64,000 nt of DNA from Glycocaulis sp051859565 (GCF_051859565.1 NZ_JBHYFK010000002.1:186001-250000), one strand, 5' to 3'; numbered from the stretch's first letter, positions 17,678 through 26,671 are shown. Translations and numbers: made by a program. Notes: a model not told the origin generated them from the letters alone.

Positions 17678-18331
17678 ATGATACCCACCCGACTGCATGA
17701 GGGCTTTGCCCGCTTCCGCGCCGAGCGCTTCGAGCGCAAGCAACGCATCTGGCAGACCCTCGCCAAGGGGCAGAGCCCTGAAACGCTCGTCATTGGCTGC
17801 GCTGACAGCCGCGTCGATCCGGCCGCCATTTTCGATGCCGGGCCGGGCGAGCTTTTTATCATCCGCAATGTCGCCAATCTGGTCCCGCCTTACGAGCCGG
17901 ACTCCGCGCATCACGGCGTTTCGGCCGCGCTGGAATATGCGGTGACGGTGCTGAAAGTTAAGAACATCGTGGTGCTGGGCCATCGCCAGTGTGGCGGCGT
18001 GGCTGCGGCCGCCACGGGTGCGGCGGAAGACACCCAGTTCGTGCGCAAATGGCTTGAGCCGTTGACGCCGGTCCACGCGGAAGCCTGCCGGGAGCTCGGC
18101 GCAGACGCATCTGTCGATGATCTGTGCGATGACATGGAGCTGCGCTCCATCCGCCGTTCGCGCGAGCGTCTGATGTCCTTCCCCTTCATCGCTGAAGGGG
18201 TGCAGGCCGGAACACTGGTCCTTCATGGCGCGCGCTTTGGCATTGCAGACGGTGAGCTTGAATGGCTGATGGCTGATGGCCAGTTTGAGCCTGTGGCGCC
18301 CGCCCTTACCCCTCGTTCTGACCGCGCCTGA
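17678..18331 (+). CDS. can: Beta-class carbonic anhydrase
   Basis: 217-residue cytosolic zinc enzyme interconverting CO2 and bicarbonate. Zinc and active-site residues are visible: CADSRVDP (Cys and the Asp-Arg dyad, about residues 39-46) and GHRQCGGV (His and Cys, about 101-108). ATG 17678 gives the usual length; an upstream TTG at 17642 would add 12 residues. It is third in the sbtA-sbtB-can run and only 21 bp before the fah gene. With SbtA it would keep cytosolic bicarbonate available for carboxylases. Confidence 0.93.
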   Translation: MIPTRLHEGFARFRAERFERKQRIWQTLAKGQSPETLVIGCADSRVDPAAIFDAGPGELFIIRNVANLVPPYEPDSAHHGVSAALEYAVTVLKVKNIVVLGHRQCGGVAAAATGAAEDTQFVRKWLEPLTPVHAEACRELGADASVDDLCDDMELRSIRRSRERLMSFPFIAEGVQAGTLVLHGARFGIADGELEWLMADGQFEPVAPALTPRSDRA

Positions 18332-18352
18332 CGCGCAAAGGAGCCTTTAGCG

Positions 18353-19366
18353 ATGAAACTTGCCAGCCTGAAGAATGGCCGCCGCGATGGCCGTCTGGTC
18401 GTGGTCTCGAAGGATCTCGCCTGGTGCGCGGACGCGTCTCACATTGCGCCGACCCTGCAGGCCGCGCTGGATGACTGGGACGTGATCGCGCCGAAGCTGG
18501 AAACCCTGTCGGACGAGCTGCACCGCGAGACCATTCCGCGCGAACGCTTTCATGAGCATGAAGCGCTGTCGCCCTTGCCGCGCGCCTATCAGTGGGCTGA
18601 TGGCTCGGCCTATGTGAACCATGTGGAACTGGTCAGGAAAGCACGCGGCGCCGAGATGCCGGAAAGCTTCTGGACCGATCCGCTGATGTATCAGGGCGGG
18701 TCCGACGCGTTTCTTGCGCCCCGTGATCCGATCCCGCTGGGTGATGATGCCTGGGGCCTCGATTTCGAGGGTGAAGTGGCTGTCATTACCGGCGATGCGC
18801 CGATGGGCTGCACGGCGGACGAGGCGGCCAAAGCCATCCGTCTGGTGATGATCTGCAATGATGTGTCCTTGCGCGGGCTTATTCCCGGCGAGCTGGCCAA
18901 GGGGTTCGGCTTCTTCCAGTCCAAGCCGCCGACGGCCTTCTCTCCGGTTGCTGTGACGCCGGACGAGCTGGGCGAAGCGTGGGATGGCGCGCGCCTCTCT
19001 TTGCCCCTGCGCTCGCAGTATAATGGCCAGCTCTTTGGCGAGCCGGACGCCGGTGTCGACATGACGTTCGGCTTTCCCGAGCTGATCGCCCATCTGGCCA
19101 AGACCCGGCCCGTGACGGCAGGCACGATTGTCGGTTCGGGCACCGTCTCCAACAAGCAGGATGGCGGCCCTGGCAAGCCGGTCAGCGAGGGCGGCAAGGG
19201 CTATTCGTGCATCGCGGAAATCCGCATGATCGAGACGATCAATGACGGCAAGCCGAAAACGCCCTTCATGACGCCGGGCGATACGGTGCGCATCGATATG
19301 CGCGACAAGGCTGGAAAATCGATTTTCGGTGCGATCGAGCAGGAAGTCGTGCGCTACGGGAAATAG
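18353..19366 (+). CDS. fahA: Fumarylacetoacetate hydrolase family protein (fumarylacetoacetase)
   Basis: 337-residue FAH-fold hydrolase, expected to split fumarylacetoacetate into fumarate and acetoacetate, the last step of the homogentisate pathway. Metal-site motifs are LDFEGEVAVI (Glu pair, about residues 138-147) and MICNDVSLRG (Asp, about 165-174), with the GSGTVSNKQDGG loop and MTPGDTVRIDM late in the chain. AAAGGAG lies upstream of ATG 18353. Linkage to hmgA supports this over other FAH-fold activities. It ends against the convergent hspQ gene with no gap. Confidence 0.88.
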   Translation: MKLASLKNGRRDGRLVVVSKDLAWCADASHIAPTLQAALDDWDVIAPKLETLSDELHRETIPRERFHEHEALSPLPRAYQWADGSAYVNHVELVRKARGAEMPESFWTDPLMYQGGSDAFLAPRDPIPLGDDAWGLDFEGEVAVITGDAPMGCTADEAAKAIRLVMICNDVSLRGLIPGELAKGFGFFQSKPPTAFSPVAVTPDELGEAWDGARLSLPLRSQYNGQLFGEPDAGVDMTFGFPELIAHLAKTRPVTAGTIVGSGTVSNKQDGGPGKPVSEGGKGYSCIAEIRMIETINDGKPKTPFMTPGDTVRIDMRDKAGKSIFGAIEQEVVRYGK

Positions 19367-19699
19367 CTAGTTCGCCCGCGAGGCGATTTCCGGCTTTACC
19401 TTGTAGCGGGCGCCGTCGAAGCCTTCGAATACGGCGGCCGCTTCGGGGTGGCCCACCGGGCCGTTATGCGCGTCGGGCAGGAGGTTCTGCTCGGATACAT
19501 AGGCCGTGTAGTAGTTCTGCTCATTCTCTGCCAGCACATGGTAGAAAGGCTGGTCCTTGTGCGGGCGGATGCGCTCGGGGATGGACTGGTACCATTCCTC
19601 GGTATTGGCAAATTGCGGGTCGACATCGAAGACGACGCCCCGGAACGGGAAGAGCCGGTGGCGGACCACATCACCGATCGCAAATTGTGCGCTTCGCAC
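19367..19699 (-). CDS. hspQ: Heat shock protein HspQ (YccV-like, hemimethylated-DNA-binding fold)
   Basis: 110-residue small protein; HspQ in enterobacteria stimulates Lon protease and was first described as binding hemimethylated DNA. The conserved core FAIGDVVRHRLFPFRGVVFDVDP and the PFYHVLAENEQNYYTAYVSEQNLL segment are both present. I chose GTG 19699, preceded by AAAGAGG, which puts the conserved core near the N-terminus. The longer frame upward (to 19804) adds unrelated residues. Monocistronic. Confidence 0.9.
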   Translation of the reverse strand: MRSAQFAIGDVVRHRLFPFRGVVFDVDPQFANTEEWYQSIPERIRPHKDQPFYHVLAENEQNYYTAYVSEQNLLPDAHNGPVGHPEAAAVFEGFDGARYKVKPEIASRAN

Positions 19700-19928
19700 G
19701 GAAAACCTCTTTTTTGTACAGAGCCTTACCCTTGAGATATGGCGTGGTTTCGACAAGTCCAGCCCTATGCTGCAAGACACGCTGACGGACCAAATCCCTG
19801 TCATCCTGTCACAATCGTGTTATCATAGTCTTCAACACACGAACCAGACCGGCTTTGTCCGGCAACGGGCTGCGCGCCGAAAGGTTGCGCGCCTTGCCAG
19901 CCAGGCCGGAAGCAGGACCAGACAGTTC

Positions 19929-21059
19929 ATGGATACGCATGACCCCGGTGACCGGCCGGGGACCGATTCGCGCAACACATCCAAAGGCCGGCAGCGGCAC
20001 GACGTCATTTACGGTGCGATAGACCTTGGCACCAATAATTGCCGCATGCTGATGGCCAAGCGCGCCCACCGGGGCTTTCGCGTGGTGGAGAGCTTTTCGC
20101 GCATTGTGAAGCTGGGTGAGGGTCTGGGTGCCAGCGGGGTCCTGTCGGACGAGGCCATGGACCGCGCCGTCGAGGCGCTGGCGGTGTGCGCGCAGAAGCT
20201 GGAACGCCGCAAAGTCACAAAGCTGCGCGCCGTCGCCACGCAGGCCTGCCGCATGGCCTCTAACGGTCAGGAATTTCTCGACCGGGTGGAGCGTGAAACC
20301 GGTCTGCAGCTTGATCTCATTTCGCCGGAAGAAGAGGCGCGGCTGGCCGTACAGGGCAGTCTGGATCTGCTTGATGACAGCTTTGACGCGGCCTTGGTGG
20401 TGGATATTGGTGGCGGGTCGACCGAGCTGTGCTGGCTGGATCTGGCCGAGTGGCGCGAGCGTGGCGGCTATCCAGACGCAGGCCGTCCGGGCATTCGCGG
20501 CTGGACGACAATACCGCTGGGCGTCGTCACCCTGTCTGAACGCTGCCCCGAGCCGGAAAATGCCACACCGGACGAGCGGCGCGCCTGGTATGAGGCGATG
20601 AAGGCCGAAGTGCGCAAGGAAACGCGTATCCCCAAGGGTGCGCGCCGCCTGCGCCCCCTGTTCGAGCAGGGCAGGGCCCATATGGTCGGCACATCGGGCA
20701 CGGTAACGTCCGTGGCCGGGGTTCATCTCAACCTTGTGCGTTATGATCGTAACCGGGTGGACGGCTCCTGGATGGAGGCGCACGAGGCACGCGCCGCCTG
20801 TGACCGGCTGTCCAGCAAGGACGCGGCAGGGCGCGCCGGCGAGGGGTGTATAGGTACGGAAAGGGCTGATCTGGTTGTTGCGGGCTGCGCTATTCTGGAA
20901 ACGTTGATGGATGGCTGGCCGGTGCCGCGCCTGCGTGTGGGTGACAGGGGGCTTCGTGAAGGCCTGCTGCTCAACCTGATCTATCCGAGGCGCAAGCGGG
21001 GCCGGCGTGGCCGCAAGGGACGGGTACGCAAGTCCGGACCATCAGGAGTTGAAGCATGA
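19929..21059 (+). CDS. Ppx/GppA phosphatase family protein
   Basis: 376-residue exopolyphosphatase/pppGpp phosphohydrolase-type enzyme with the ASKHA actin-like fold. Motifs are YGAIDLGTNNCRML (phosphate 1, about residues 28-41), VVDIGGGSTEL (phosphate 2, about 157-167) and MVGTSGTVTSVAG. It lacks the C-terminal HD domain of the 500-residue E. coli enzymes. A very basic tail (PRRKRGRRGRKGRVRK) may bind polyphosphate or RNA. Its stop overlaps the rlmE start by 4 bp (ATGA), a pairing common in alphaproteobacteria. Confidence 0.9.
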   Translation: MDTHDPGDRPGTDSRNTSKGRQRHDVIYGAIDLGTNNCRMLMAKRAHRGFRVVESFSRIVKLGEGLGASGVLSDEAMDRAVEALAVCAQKLERRKVTKLRAVATQACRMASNGQEFLDRVERETGLQLDLISPEEEARLAVQGSLDLLDDSFDAALVVDIGGGSTELCWLDLAEWRERGGYPDAGRPGIRGWTTIPLGVVTLSERCPEPENATPDERRAWYEAMKAEVRKETRIPKGARRLRPLFEQGRAHMVGTSGTVTSVAGVHLNLVRYDRNRVDGSWMEAHEARAACDRLSSKDAAGRAGEGCIGTERADLVVAGCAILETLMDGWPVPRLRVGDRGLREGLLLNLIYPRRKRGRRGRKGRVRKSGPSGVEA

Positions 21060-21787
21060 GTTCCGGTAAAGATGACGAGCCGCCCGAGGAAAAGCGCCGC
21101 AGACGCTCCGGCCCTGTAACGGCCGGGGGCAGCAAGCGCGCCGACAAGCAGTTTCACGAGCGGGTAAAGACCGCCAAGAAGCGCAAGGTCTCATCCCAGC
21201 GCTGGCTGGAGCGGCAGCTCAACGACCCTTATGTGCAGCGCGCCAAGGCCGAAGGCTATCGCTCGCGCGCGGCCTACAAGCTGATCGAGCTGGATGAGAA
21301 ATTCGGCCTTTTGAAGCCCGGCATGCGCATTGCTGATCTCGGCGCGGCGCCGGGCGGCTGGGTGCAGGTGGCGCTCAAGCGCGGCGCCAGCCATGTTGTC
21401 GGCATTGACCTTCTGGAAATGGACCACATTGCGGGCGCCGTCCTGATGACGATGGACTTCACTGATCCCGGCGCGCCGGAGGCCGTGAAAGAGGCGCTTG
21501 GCGGCCCGGCCGACCTGGTGATGTCCGACCTTGCCCCCTGGACGACCGGCCACAAGAGCACTGACCATTTGCGCATCGTCAATCTGGTCGAGGCGGCGGC
21601 AGACTTCGCGCTGGAAACATTGAAGCCCGGCGGGGCGTTCATCGCCAAGGCGTTTCAGGGCGGCACCGAAAGCGAAATACTTGCCCGGCTTAAACCGCGC
21701 TTTGACAAGGTGAAGCACGCCAAGCCCGCCGCCAGCCGCGCCGATAGCTCGGAAACCTATCTCGTCGCTCTAGGCTTCCGGGGGTAG
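21056..21787 (+). CDS. rlmE: 23S rRNA (uridine-2552-2'-O)-methyltransferase RlmE
   Basis: 243-residue FtsJ-type methyltransferase that modifies U2552 of 23S rRNA in the large subunit. A basic N-terminal extension (about 50 residues) precedes SRAAYKLIELDEKF (catalytic Lys), ADLGAAPGGW (SAM site, about 96-105), SDLAPWTTG (Asp), FIAKAFQG (Lys) and SSETYLVALGF (Glu), the complete K-D-K-E set. It overlaps ppx/gppA at its start. Its last 18 bp overlap the convergent mazF gene. Confidence 0.95.
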   Translation: MSSGKDDEPPEEKRRRRSGPVTAGGSKRADKQFHERVKTAKKRKVSSQRWLERQLNDPYVQRAKAEGYRSRAAYKLIELDEKFGLLKPGMRIADLGAAPGGWVQVALKRGASHVVGIDLLEMDHIAGAVLMTMDFTDPGAPEAVKEALGGPADLVMSDLAPWTTGHKSTDHLRIVNLVEAAADFALETLKPGGAFIAKAFQGGTESEILARLKPRFDKVKHAKPAASRADSSETYLVALGFRG

Positions 21788-22129
21788 GCCTAGCACGACA
21801 GCAAGTCTCGCCCGGATATCGGCAAGGCAAGCGCCGCTGACCTCGCCAGCCTTGCGGGCGTGTCTGGCATTGGGGTCTATCGCGCGGACCTGATCAACGA
21901 GCGCGTAGCCGTCAACCCCGCCTGTCTCACCGGCCAGCTTCACCTTGAAGGGCCACGGCTTGCCGCTGCTGGTGACCGGGCAGACGAGGATCAGGCTGGA
22001 GCGGGCATTATAGCCGCCCGCTGACACCACCACGGCTGGCCGCCGCCCCGCCTGTTCGCGGCCCGAGACATCGGCGAACTCCAGCCAGACCAGATCGCCG
22101 GGCTGGAAAGCGGCCGGCTGCGTTACCAA
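21770..22129 (-). CDS. mazF: MazF/PemK-family toxin (endoribonuclease)
   Basis: 119-residue PemK/MazF-fold mRNA interferase. Family segments are FQPGDLVWLEFAD (residues 8-20), the catalytic-site region GRRPAVVVSAGGYN and ILVCPVTS. TTG at 22129 is the only available start; it overlaps the mazE stop (TTGGTAA), so toxin translation is probably coupled to antitoxin translation. The 3' end runs 18 bp into rlmE on the opposite strand. Confidence 0.88.
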   Translation of the reverse strand: MVTQPAAFQPGDLVWLEFADVSGREQAGRRPAVVVSAGGYNARSSLILVCPVTSSGKPWPFKVKLAGETGGVDGYALVDQVRAIDPNARHARKAGEVSGACLADIRARLAVVLGLPPEA

Positions 22130-22368
22130 GCCTCAGCCCCGCGCGCTGGTCCCCAGTCAATTTCTGCTGGCGGATCACATTGTTCCATCTGTGCAAACAG
22201 AGCGCCGGGGTCGAGCTTGGCCGGGCGTTTGACGGGTGTGATGACGAGCTGATCGTTCACCAGCTCCATCTCTACCTCGTCGCCAGCCTTCAGGCGCAGC
22301 TGGTCAGAGATGTCCTTGGGCAGCCTCACCGCCTGTGACTGCCCCCATTTGCCGATCAACGCTTTCAT
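22123..22368 (-). CDS. mazE: MazE/AbrB-family antitoxin
   Basis: 81-residue antitoxin with an N-terminal AbrB swapped-hairpin DNA-binding domain (KWGQSQAVRLPKDIS, LKAGDEVEMELVNDQLVITP) and a disordered acidic C-terminus that would wrap the toxin. ATG 22368 follows AGGAGC; the frame opening at 22404 lacks a site. Expected to autorepress its own promoter, where AAGATATCTT (a perfect palindrome, 22385-22394) lies immediately upstream. Confidence 0.88.
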   Translation of the reverse strand: MKALIGKWGQSQAVRLPKDISDQLRLKAGDEVEMELVNDQLVITPVKRPAKLDPGALFAQMEQCDPPAEIDWGPARGAEAW

Positions 22369-22433
22369 GGCCTTGCTCCTGAAAAGATATCTTGAAAATA
22401 TCATTTTTGCGGGCCAAATGCGAGTTCAATGTT

Positions 22434-23339
22434 TCAAGTCCGCCAGCGCAAGGTCGCGGGCTTGACCGGATTGACGAAGCTGCGGCCCTCGGCGCGTGCC
22501 TCCCTTAGCTCCTTCTTTATGCGCTGGTACCAGACGAAGAGCTGGTCAGCGTCGCGGATGAGCATGCCTTTTGCCCCGAATGTCAGCCCCTTCTGGCGCA
22601 GCGCCATGATGCGCACATCCTGCTGCAGAAAGGGGCGCGAGACCAGGCGCGCTATCGGCCTGATCGCGCTCAGGACGGGCGTATCCCAGTAGAATATCTG
22701 CCGGATGACGGTCTGATCCGCATCAATCGGGGTAAGGGCGGTGACGCCGACAACCGTGTGCTTCTCGGTCCATATCCGCTCAATGCGCAGGCCCGGCAGG
22801 CGGAAGGCGATTGTGACGCGGATCGAGCCACCAATGATATTGTAGAGCCTGGAGTTGACGGGTGCGTGCGGAACCATGGTGAAGCCCAGCTCGCTCGGCA
22901 CATAATCCTTTGCCTTGTCTTTGAGCGTCTTGGAGCTGCGCCAGATCGGGCTGGCGTGGACGTACGGCCCGTGCGCCGGGTCCAGCAGCCCATAGGCGGC
23001 ATCATCGATATGGCAGGGCAGCAATGCCTCTTCCACGAAGCGGACACGGCCCCTGCCAGGACCGTCGAATGTCGGCGGCAGGCTTGTGGGTTCAGGGGTG
23101 ATCTCGTCACCCATGAATGCCCAGAGGAGCCCGTCCTGCTCGCAAGTCGTGACGTTATGGCCTGCTTCGTCAACAGCGCTGCTGGTGCCGTCCGGGCTGC
23201 GGTGAAGCGTCAATGCTGCGCCGCAAATTCGGGCGTTCAACGGCTTGTGGCGTCTCAGCCTCGAGGCGGGGCAGGCCACGTACCAGACGCCGCGCAACAG
23301 CCCGTCATCACTCGGCGTCATCGCGGCTTCGTCGCGCAT
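22434..23339 (-). CDS. Rieske oxygenase paralogue lacking the Rieske [2Fe-2S] domain
   Basis: 301-residue homologue of the oxygenase at 8.8-9.9 kb, matching it at both ends: WYVACPASRL versus WYYACPASDL, DPAHGPYVH in both, PSELGFTM and NPVKPATLRWRT versus NPVQPANLRWRS. Between W19 and D120 there are 101 residues where the full-length protein has 171. The missing block is the Rieske domain with both Cys-His pairs. The mononuclear-iron triad D120-x2-H123-x4-H128 remains. The frame is open throughout and no other frame carries the lost motif, so this is a clean deletion. Without the cluster it could not receive electrons in the normal way. Role unknown. Confidence 0.85.
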   Translation of the reverse strand: MRDEAAMTPSDDGLLRGVWYVACPASRLRRHKPLNARICGAALTLHRSPDGTSSAVDEAGHNVTTCEQDGLLWAFMGDEITPEPTSLPPTFDGPGRGRVRFVEEALLPCHIDDAAYGLLDPAHGPYVHASPIWRSSKTLKDKAKDYVPSELGFTMVPHAPVNSRLYNIIGGSIRVTIAFRLPGLRIERIWTEKHTVVGVTALTPIDADQTVIRQIFYWDTPVLSAIRPIARLVSRPFLQQDVRIMALRQKGLTFGAKGMLIRDADQLFVWYQRIKKELREARAEGRSFVNPVKPATLRWRT

Positions 23340-23529
23340 GGATCATCTTTGCCCGCAGATACGGTGTTTAACACAGTATTGTGCAAAAACATGTAAAGCT
23401 GCAAGGGACATGTTCGGCCCTGTGTGGTCAATGCTGCGCTTGTCCGCATCCAGGCCCCTTCGGCCTCGCTCCAGCCGTGCTAACCTGCCAGACCATCGCC
23501 GAATCGAGAGCAGACCTGTCCGCGCGCCC

Positions 23530-25836
23530 ATGAGCTCCATACCCCTTTCCCAGCAGGCCTCTGCCCGTCCGCCGTCCGGCGGAGAGACGGGCCTGCCTGC
23601 CTATCTCAAAGGGCTCAACGCCGAGCAGCGCGCCGCGGTGGAGGCGACCGACGGCCCGGTTCTGGTGCTGGCAGGCGCCGGCACGGGCAAGACACGTGTG
23701 CTGACCACCAGGCTGGCGCATATCCTCGCCACGGGCCGGGCGAACCCGTGGGAGATCCTCTCCGTCACTTTCACCAACAAGGCTGCGCGCGAGATGAAGG
23801 AGCGCGTCGGCGCGATCATCGGCGAGGCGGTGGAGGGCTTGCCCTGGCTGGGCACTTTCCACTCGATCGCCGCGCAGATACTGCGCCGTCATGCCGAGTT
23901 GGTGGGGCTGAAATCCTCCTTCACCATTCTCGATACCGATGACCAGCTGCGGCTGATCAAGCAGATCCTGCAGGCCGAAGGCATTGACGATAAACGCTGG
24001 ACGCCGCGCCATCTGTCCAGCCTCATCGATGGCTGGAAGAACCGGGGCATCCGCCCGGAAAAGCTGGGAGAGGAAGATCGCTGGACCTTCGCTGACGGCA
24101 AGGCCGATGTCCTCTACCGGCTCTATCAGGAGCGGCTCAAAGTCCTCAATGCCTGCGATTTTGGCGATCTGCTGCTGCACAATCTGACGATCTTCACCGA
24201 GCATGCCGATGTGCTGGCGCTCTATCACAGGCGCTTCCGCTATCTTCTGGTGGATGAGTATCAGGACACGAATGTCTGCCAGTATCTCTGGCTGCGCCTG
24301 CTGGCGCGCGGGTCGGGCAATGTGTGCTGCGTGGGTGATGACGACCAGTCCATCTATGGCTGGCGCGGCGCGGAAGTGGATAATATTCTGCGCTTCGAGA
24401 CCGATTTTCCCGGCGCGACCGTGATCCGTCTGGAGCGCAATTACCGCTCTACGGGCCATATTCTGGGGGCTGCTTCCGGGCTCATCAAGACCAATCGCGC
24501 GCGCCTCGGAAAGACGCTCTGGACCGACGATGATCCCGGCGAGAAGGTGCAGGTGCGCGGGCTGTGGGATGGCGAGGCGGAAGCGCGCTTTGTTGCCGAC
24601 GAGATCGAGGCGTTCGTCCGCGCCGGTAACCAGCACAATGACATTGCGATTCTGGTGCGCGCCTCCTGGCAGATGCGCGCGTTTGAAGACCGCTTCATCA
24701 TGCTGGGCCTGCCCTACAAGGTCATTGGCGGCCCGCGCTTCTTTGAACGCGCCGAGATACGCGACGCCCACGCCTATATGCGCCTGGTGCGCTCGCCGGA
24801 GGACGATCTGGCGTTCGAGCGGATCGTGAACGTCCCCAAGCGCGGGATCGGTGAGACCAGCGTGCAGAAGATCGCCTCGGCTGCCCGCTCTGCCGGCGTC
24901 TCGATGAGCGAGATGGCGGGCCTGATGGTCCAGACCGACGAGATACGCGGCAAGGCGCGCACCGCGCTTCAGGTGTTTTTGCGCGATGTCGAGCGCTGGC
25001 GGCTACAGGCCGACACGATGCGCCATGACGAGCTGGCCGAGATCATCCTTGATGAAAGCGGCTATACGGCGATGTGGCGCGAGGACAAGAGCCCGCAGGC
25101 TGCGGGCCGCCTCGATAACCTGAAGGAACTTGTCCGCTCCATGGGCCAGTTCGACACGCTGGAAGCCTATCTGGAACACGTCTCGCTGGTGGCCGATCTC
25201 GATCAGGCCGGGACCGGGGACGAGGTTTCCCTGATGACGCTGCACGCGGCCAAGGGGCTGGAGTTTCCCCTGGTCTTCCTGCCCGGCTGGGAAGAGACGG
25301 TGTTTCCCTCCCAGCGGTCGCTGGACGAAGGCGGCACCGCGAGCCTGGAGGAAGAGCGCCGCCTTGCCTATGTCGGTATTACCCGTGCGCGGGCGCGCGC
25401 TATCATCTCCTTTACCGCCAACCGGATGATTTTCGGGCGTTGGCAGTCTGTTCTGCCTTCGCGCTTTATCGATGAGTTGCCGCCCGAACATGCCGAGGCC
25501 AAATCCGAGACCGGATATTATGATGCGGGGCCGGGTTTTGCGGGCGTGTCAGAGCCTGCCGATCCGTTCCGCTCCGCCTATGACAGTCCAGGCTGGAAAC
25601 GCTTCAAGGCGGCGCAGGAAAGCGGCGCACGGCGCGATCCGGGCGTGATCGAAGGCAAGGCGAAGCTGATCGAGAGCGGCGACAATGGCGCTGGCGGTTT
25701 TGCCCGCGGTGACCGGGTCTTCCATCAGAAATTCGGCTATGGCCGTATATTGGTGGCCGACGGCGCCAAGCTCACCGTCGCCTTTGACAAGGCGGGCGAG
25801 AAGAAGGTGGTCTCCAGCTTCGTGGAGAAGGCGTGA
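23530..25836 (+). CDS. uvrD: ATP-dependent DNA helicase UvrD/PcrA type
   Basis: 768-residue superfamily 1A helicase for nucleotide-excision and mismatch repair. Motifs in order: LNAEQRAAVEATDGPVLVLA (Q motif), AGAGTGKTRVLTTR (Walker A, about residues 52-65), TFTNKAAREMKERV (Ia), LLVDEYQDTN (Walker B), GDDDQSIYGWRGA (III), ERNYRS (IV), LMTLHAAKGLEFP (V) and YVGITRARA (VI). A Tudor-like C-terminus (GDRVFHQKFGYGRIL) matches PcrA/UvrD. ATG 23530 was chosen as the first start just ahead of the conserved core. Nucleotide-excision partner uvrB is 16 kb downstream. Confidence 0.95.
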   Translation: MSSIPLSQQASARPPSGGETGLPAYLKGLNAEQRAAVEATDGPVLVLAGAGTGKTRVLTTRLAHILATGRANPWEILSVTFTNKAAREMKERVGAIIGEAVEGLPWLGTFHSIAAQILRRHAELVGLKSSFTILDTDDQLRLIKQILQAEGIDDKRWTPRHLSSLIDGWKNRGIRPEKLGEEDRWTFADGKADVLYRLYQERLKVLNACDFGDLLLHNLTIFTEHADVLALYHRRFRYLLVDEYQDTNVCQYLWLRLLARGSGNVCCVGDDDQSIYGWRGAEVDNILRFETDFPGATVIRLERNYRSTGHILGAASGLIKTNRARLGKTLWTDDDPGEKVQVRGLWDGEAEARFVADEIEAFVRAGNQHNDIAILVRASWQMRAFEDRFIMLGLPYKVIGGPRFFERAEIRDAHAYMRLVRSPEDDLAFERIVNVPKRGIGETSVQKIASAARSAGVSMSEMAGLMVQTDEIRGKARTALQVFLRDVERWRLQADTMRHDELAEIILDESGYTAMWREDKSPQAAGRLDNLKELVRSMGQFDTLEAYLEHVSLVADLDQAGTGDEVSLMTLHAAKGLEFPLVFLPGWEETVFPSQRSLDEGGTASLEEERRLAYVGITRARARAIISFTANRMIFGRWQSVLPSRFIDELPPEHAEAKSETGYYDAGPGFAGVSEPADPFRSAYDSPGWKRFKAAQESGARRDPGVIEGKAKLIESGDNGAGGFARGDRVFHQKFGYGRILVADGAKLTVAFDKAGEKKVVSSFVEKA

Positions 25837-25905
25837 GATGTTGGCCGCGCGTGTTGCCAGCGCACACTATCGACCTGCCGCCCCAAAGGCTTTAATCCTT
25901 CGATT

Positions 25906-26553
25906 ATGAATACGAAAACGCAATCCCGCCCGGCGCGCACCAATGAGCGCGAAGCCCAGAGAGAGGCAACGCAGAGCCGCATCCTGGACGCGGCCATCAC
26001 CCTGTTTGCCCAGCGCGGGTTTGCCGGCGCGTCGGTGAGCGATGTGGCGCGCGCCTGCGGCGCGCCCGTGCCGCTCATCATGTATCATTTCAAGTCCAAA
26101 CAGGGCGTGTGGGAAGCGGCGGTCGAGCGCCTCTATGCGCGCGTGAACGCGCAGCTGGCTGAGGAACTGGAAAGCACGCAAGGCCTTACCGGCCTGCCCT
26201 TCTACAAGGCGGCTATCCGAGCCCATATCACGACGCTCGCAGCCCATCCTGAACACATGCGCCTCCTGCTGCAGGAGGGCGCCGAGCGCACGCCGCGCCT
26301 GGAATGGCTGATAGACCGGCACCAGAAGCCGCTGAACGACAAGATCATTGCACTGATCATATCGGCGCAGGGCGAGGATCTGATCGCGGCGGGCGATCCG
26401 ACGCATCTCATGTTCGTGCTGTCAGGCGCGTTCTCACTGCCGATCGTGCTGGCCCCGGAATATGAGATTCTCACGGGCAAGAACTCGATCGAGACCCGCC
26501 AGATCGAGGCGCATATCGATGCCTGTCTGGAACTGATCCTGAAGCCGGTCTGA
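25906..26553 (+). CDS. TetR/AcrR family transcriptional regulator
   Basis: 215-residue regulator. The helix-turn-helix spans about residues 24-66 (RILDAAITLFAQRGFAGASV, then SDVARACGAPVPLIMYHFKSK), followed by a helical sensor domain. ATG 25906 is 70 bp after uvrD. No obvious operator palindrome and no clear target gene; the next gene on the strand, mgtE, is 575 bp away behind a structured region. It may control a distant target. Confidence 0.88.
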   Translation: MNTKTQSRPARTNEREAQREATQSRILDAAITLFAQRGFAGASVSDVARACGAPVPLIMYHFKSKQGVWEAAVERLYARVNAQLAEELESTQGLTGLPFYKAAIRAHITTLAAHPEHMRLLLQEGAERTPRLEWLIDRHQKPLNDKIIALIISAQGEDLIAAGDPTHLMFVLSGAFSLPIVLAPEYEILTGKNSIETRQIEAHIDACLELILKPV

Positions 26554-26671
26554 TTTCACAGAACTGTCTCGAAGCCGGGGTTGACGCCGCATGCAAGCCG
26601 GGGTTATGCCCCTGCCCGTCTGCTCACGGCAGGCGACAATCAAGGACACTTTGATGGACGGCAGTTCCAGT

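Noticed and set aside
22434..23339. Frameshift or pseudogene explanation for the missing Rieske domain
   Set aside because: The frame is continuous, sequence on both sides aligns with the paralogue, and no other frame in the segment carries the Cys-His motifs.
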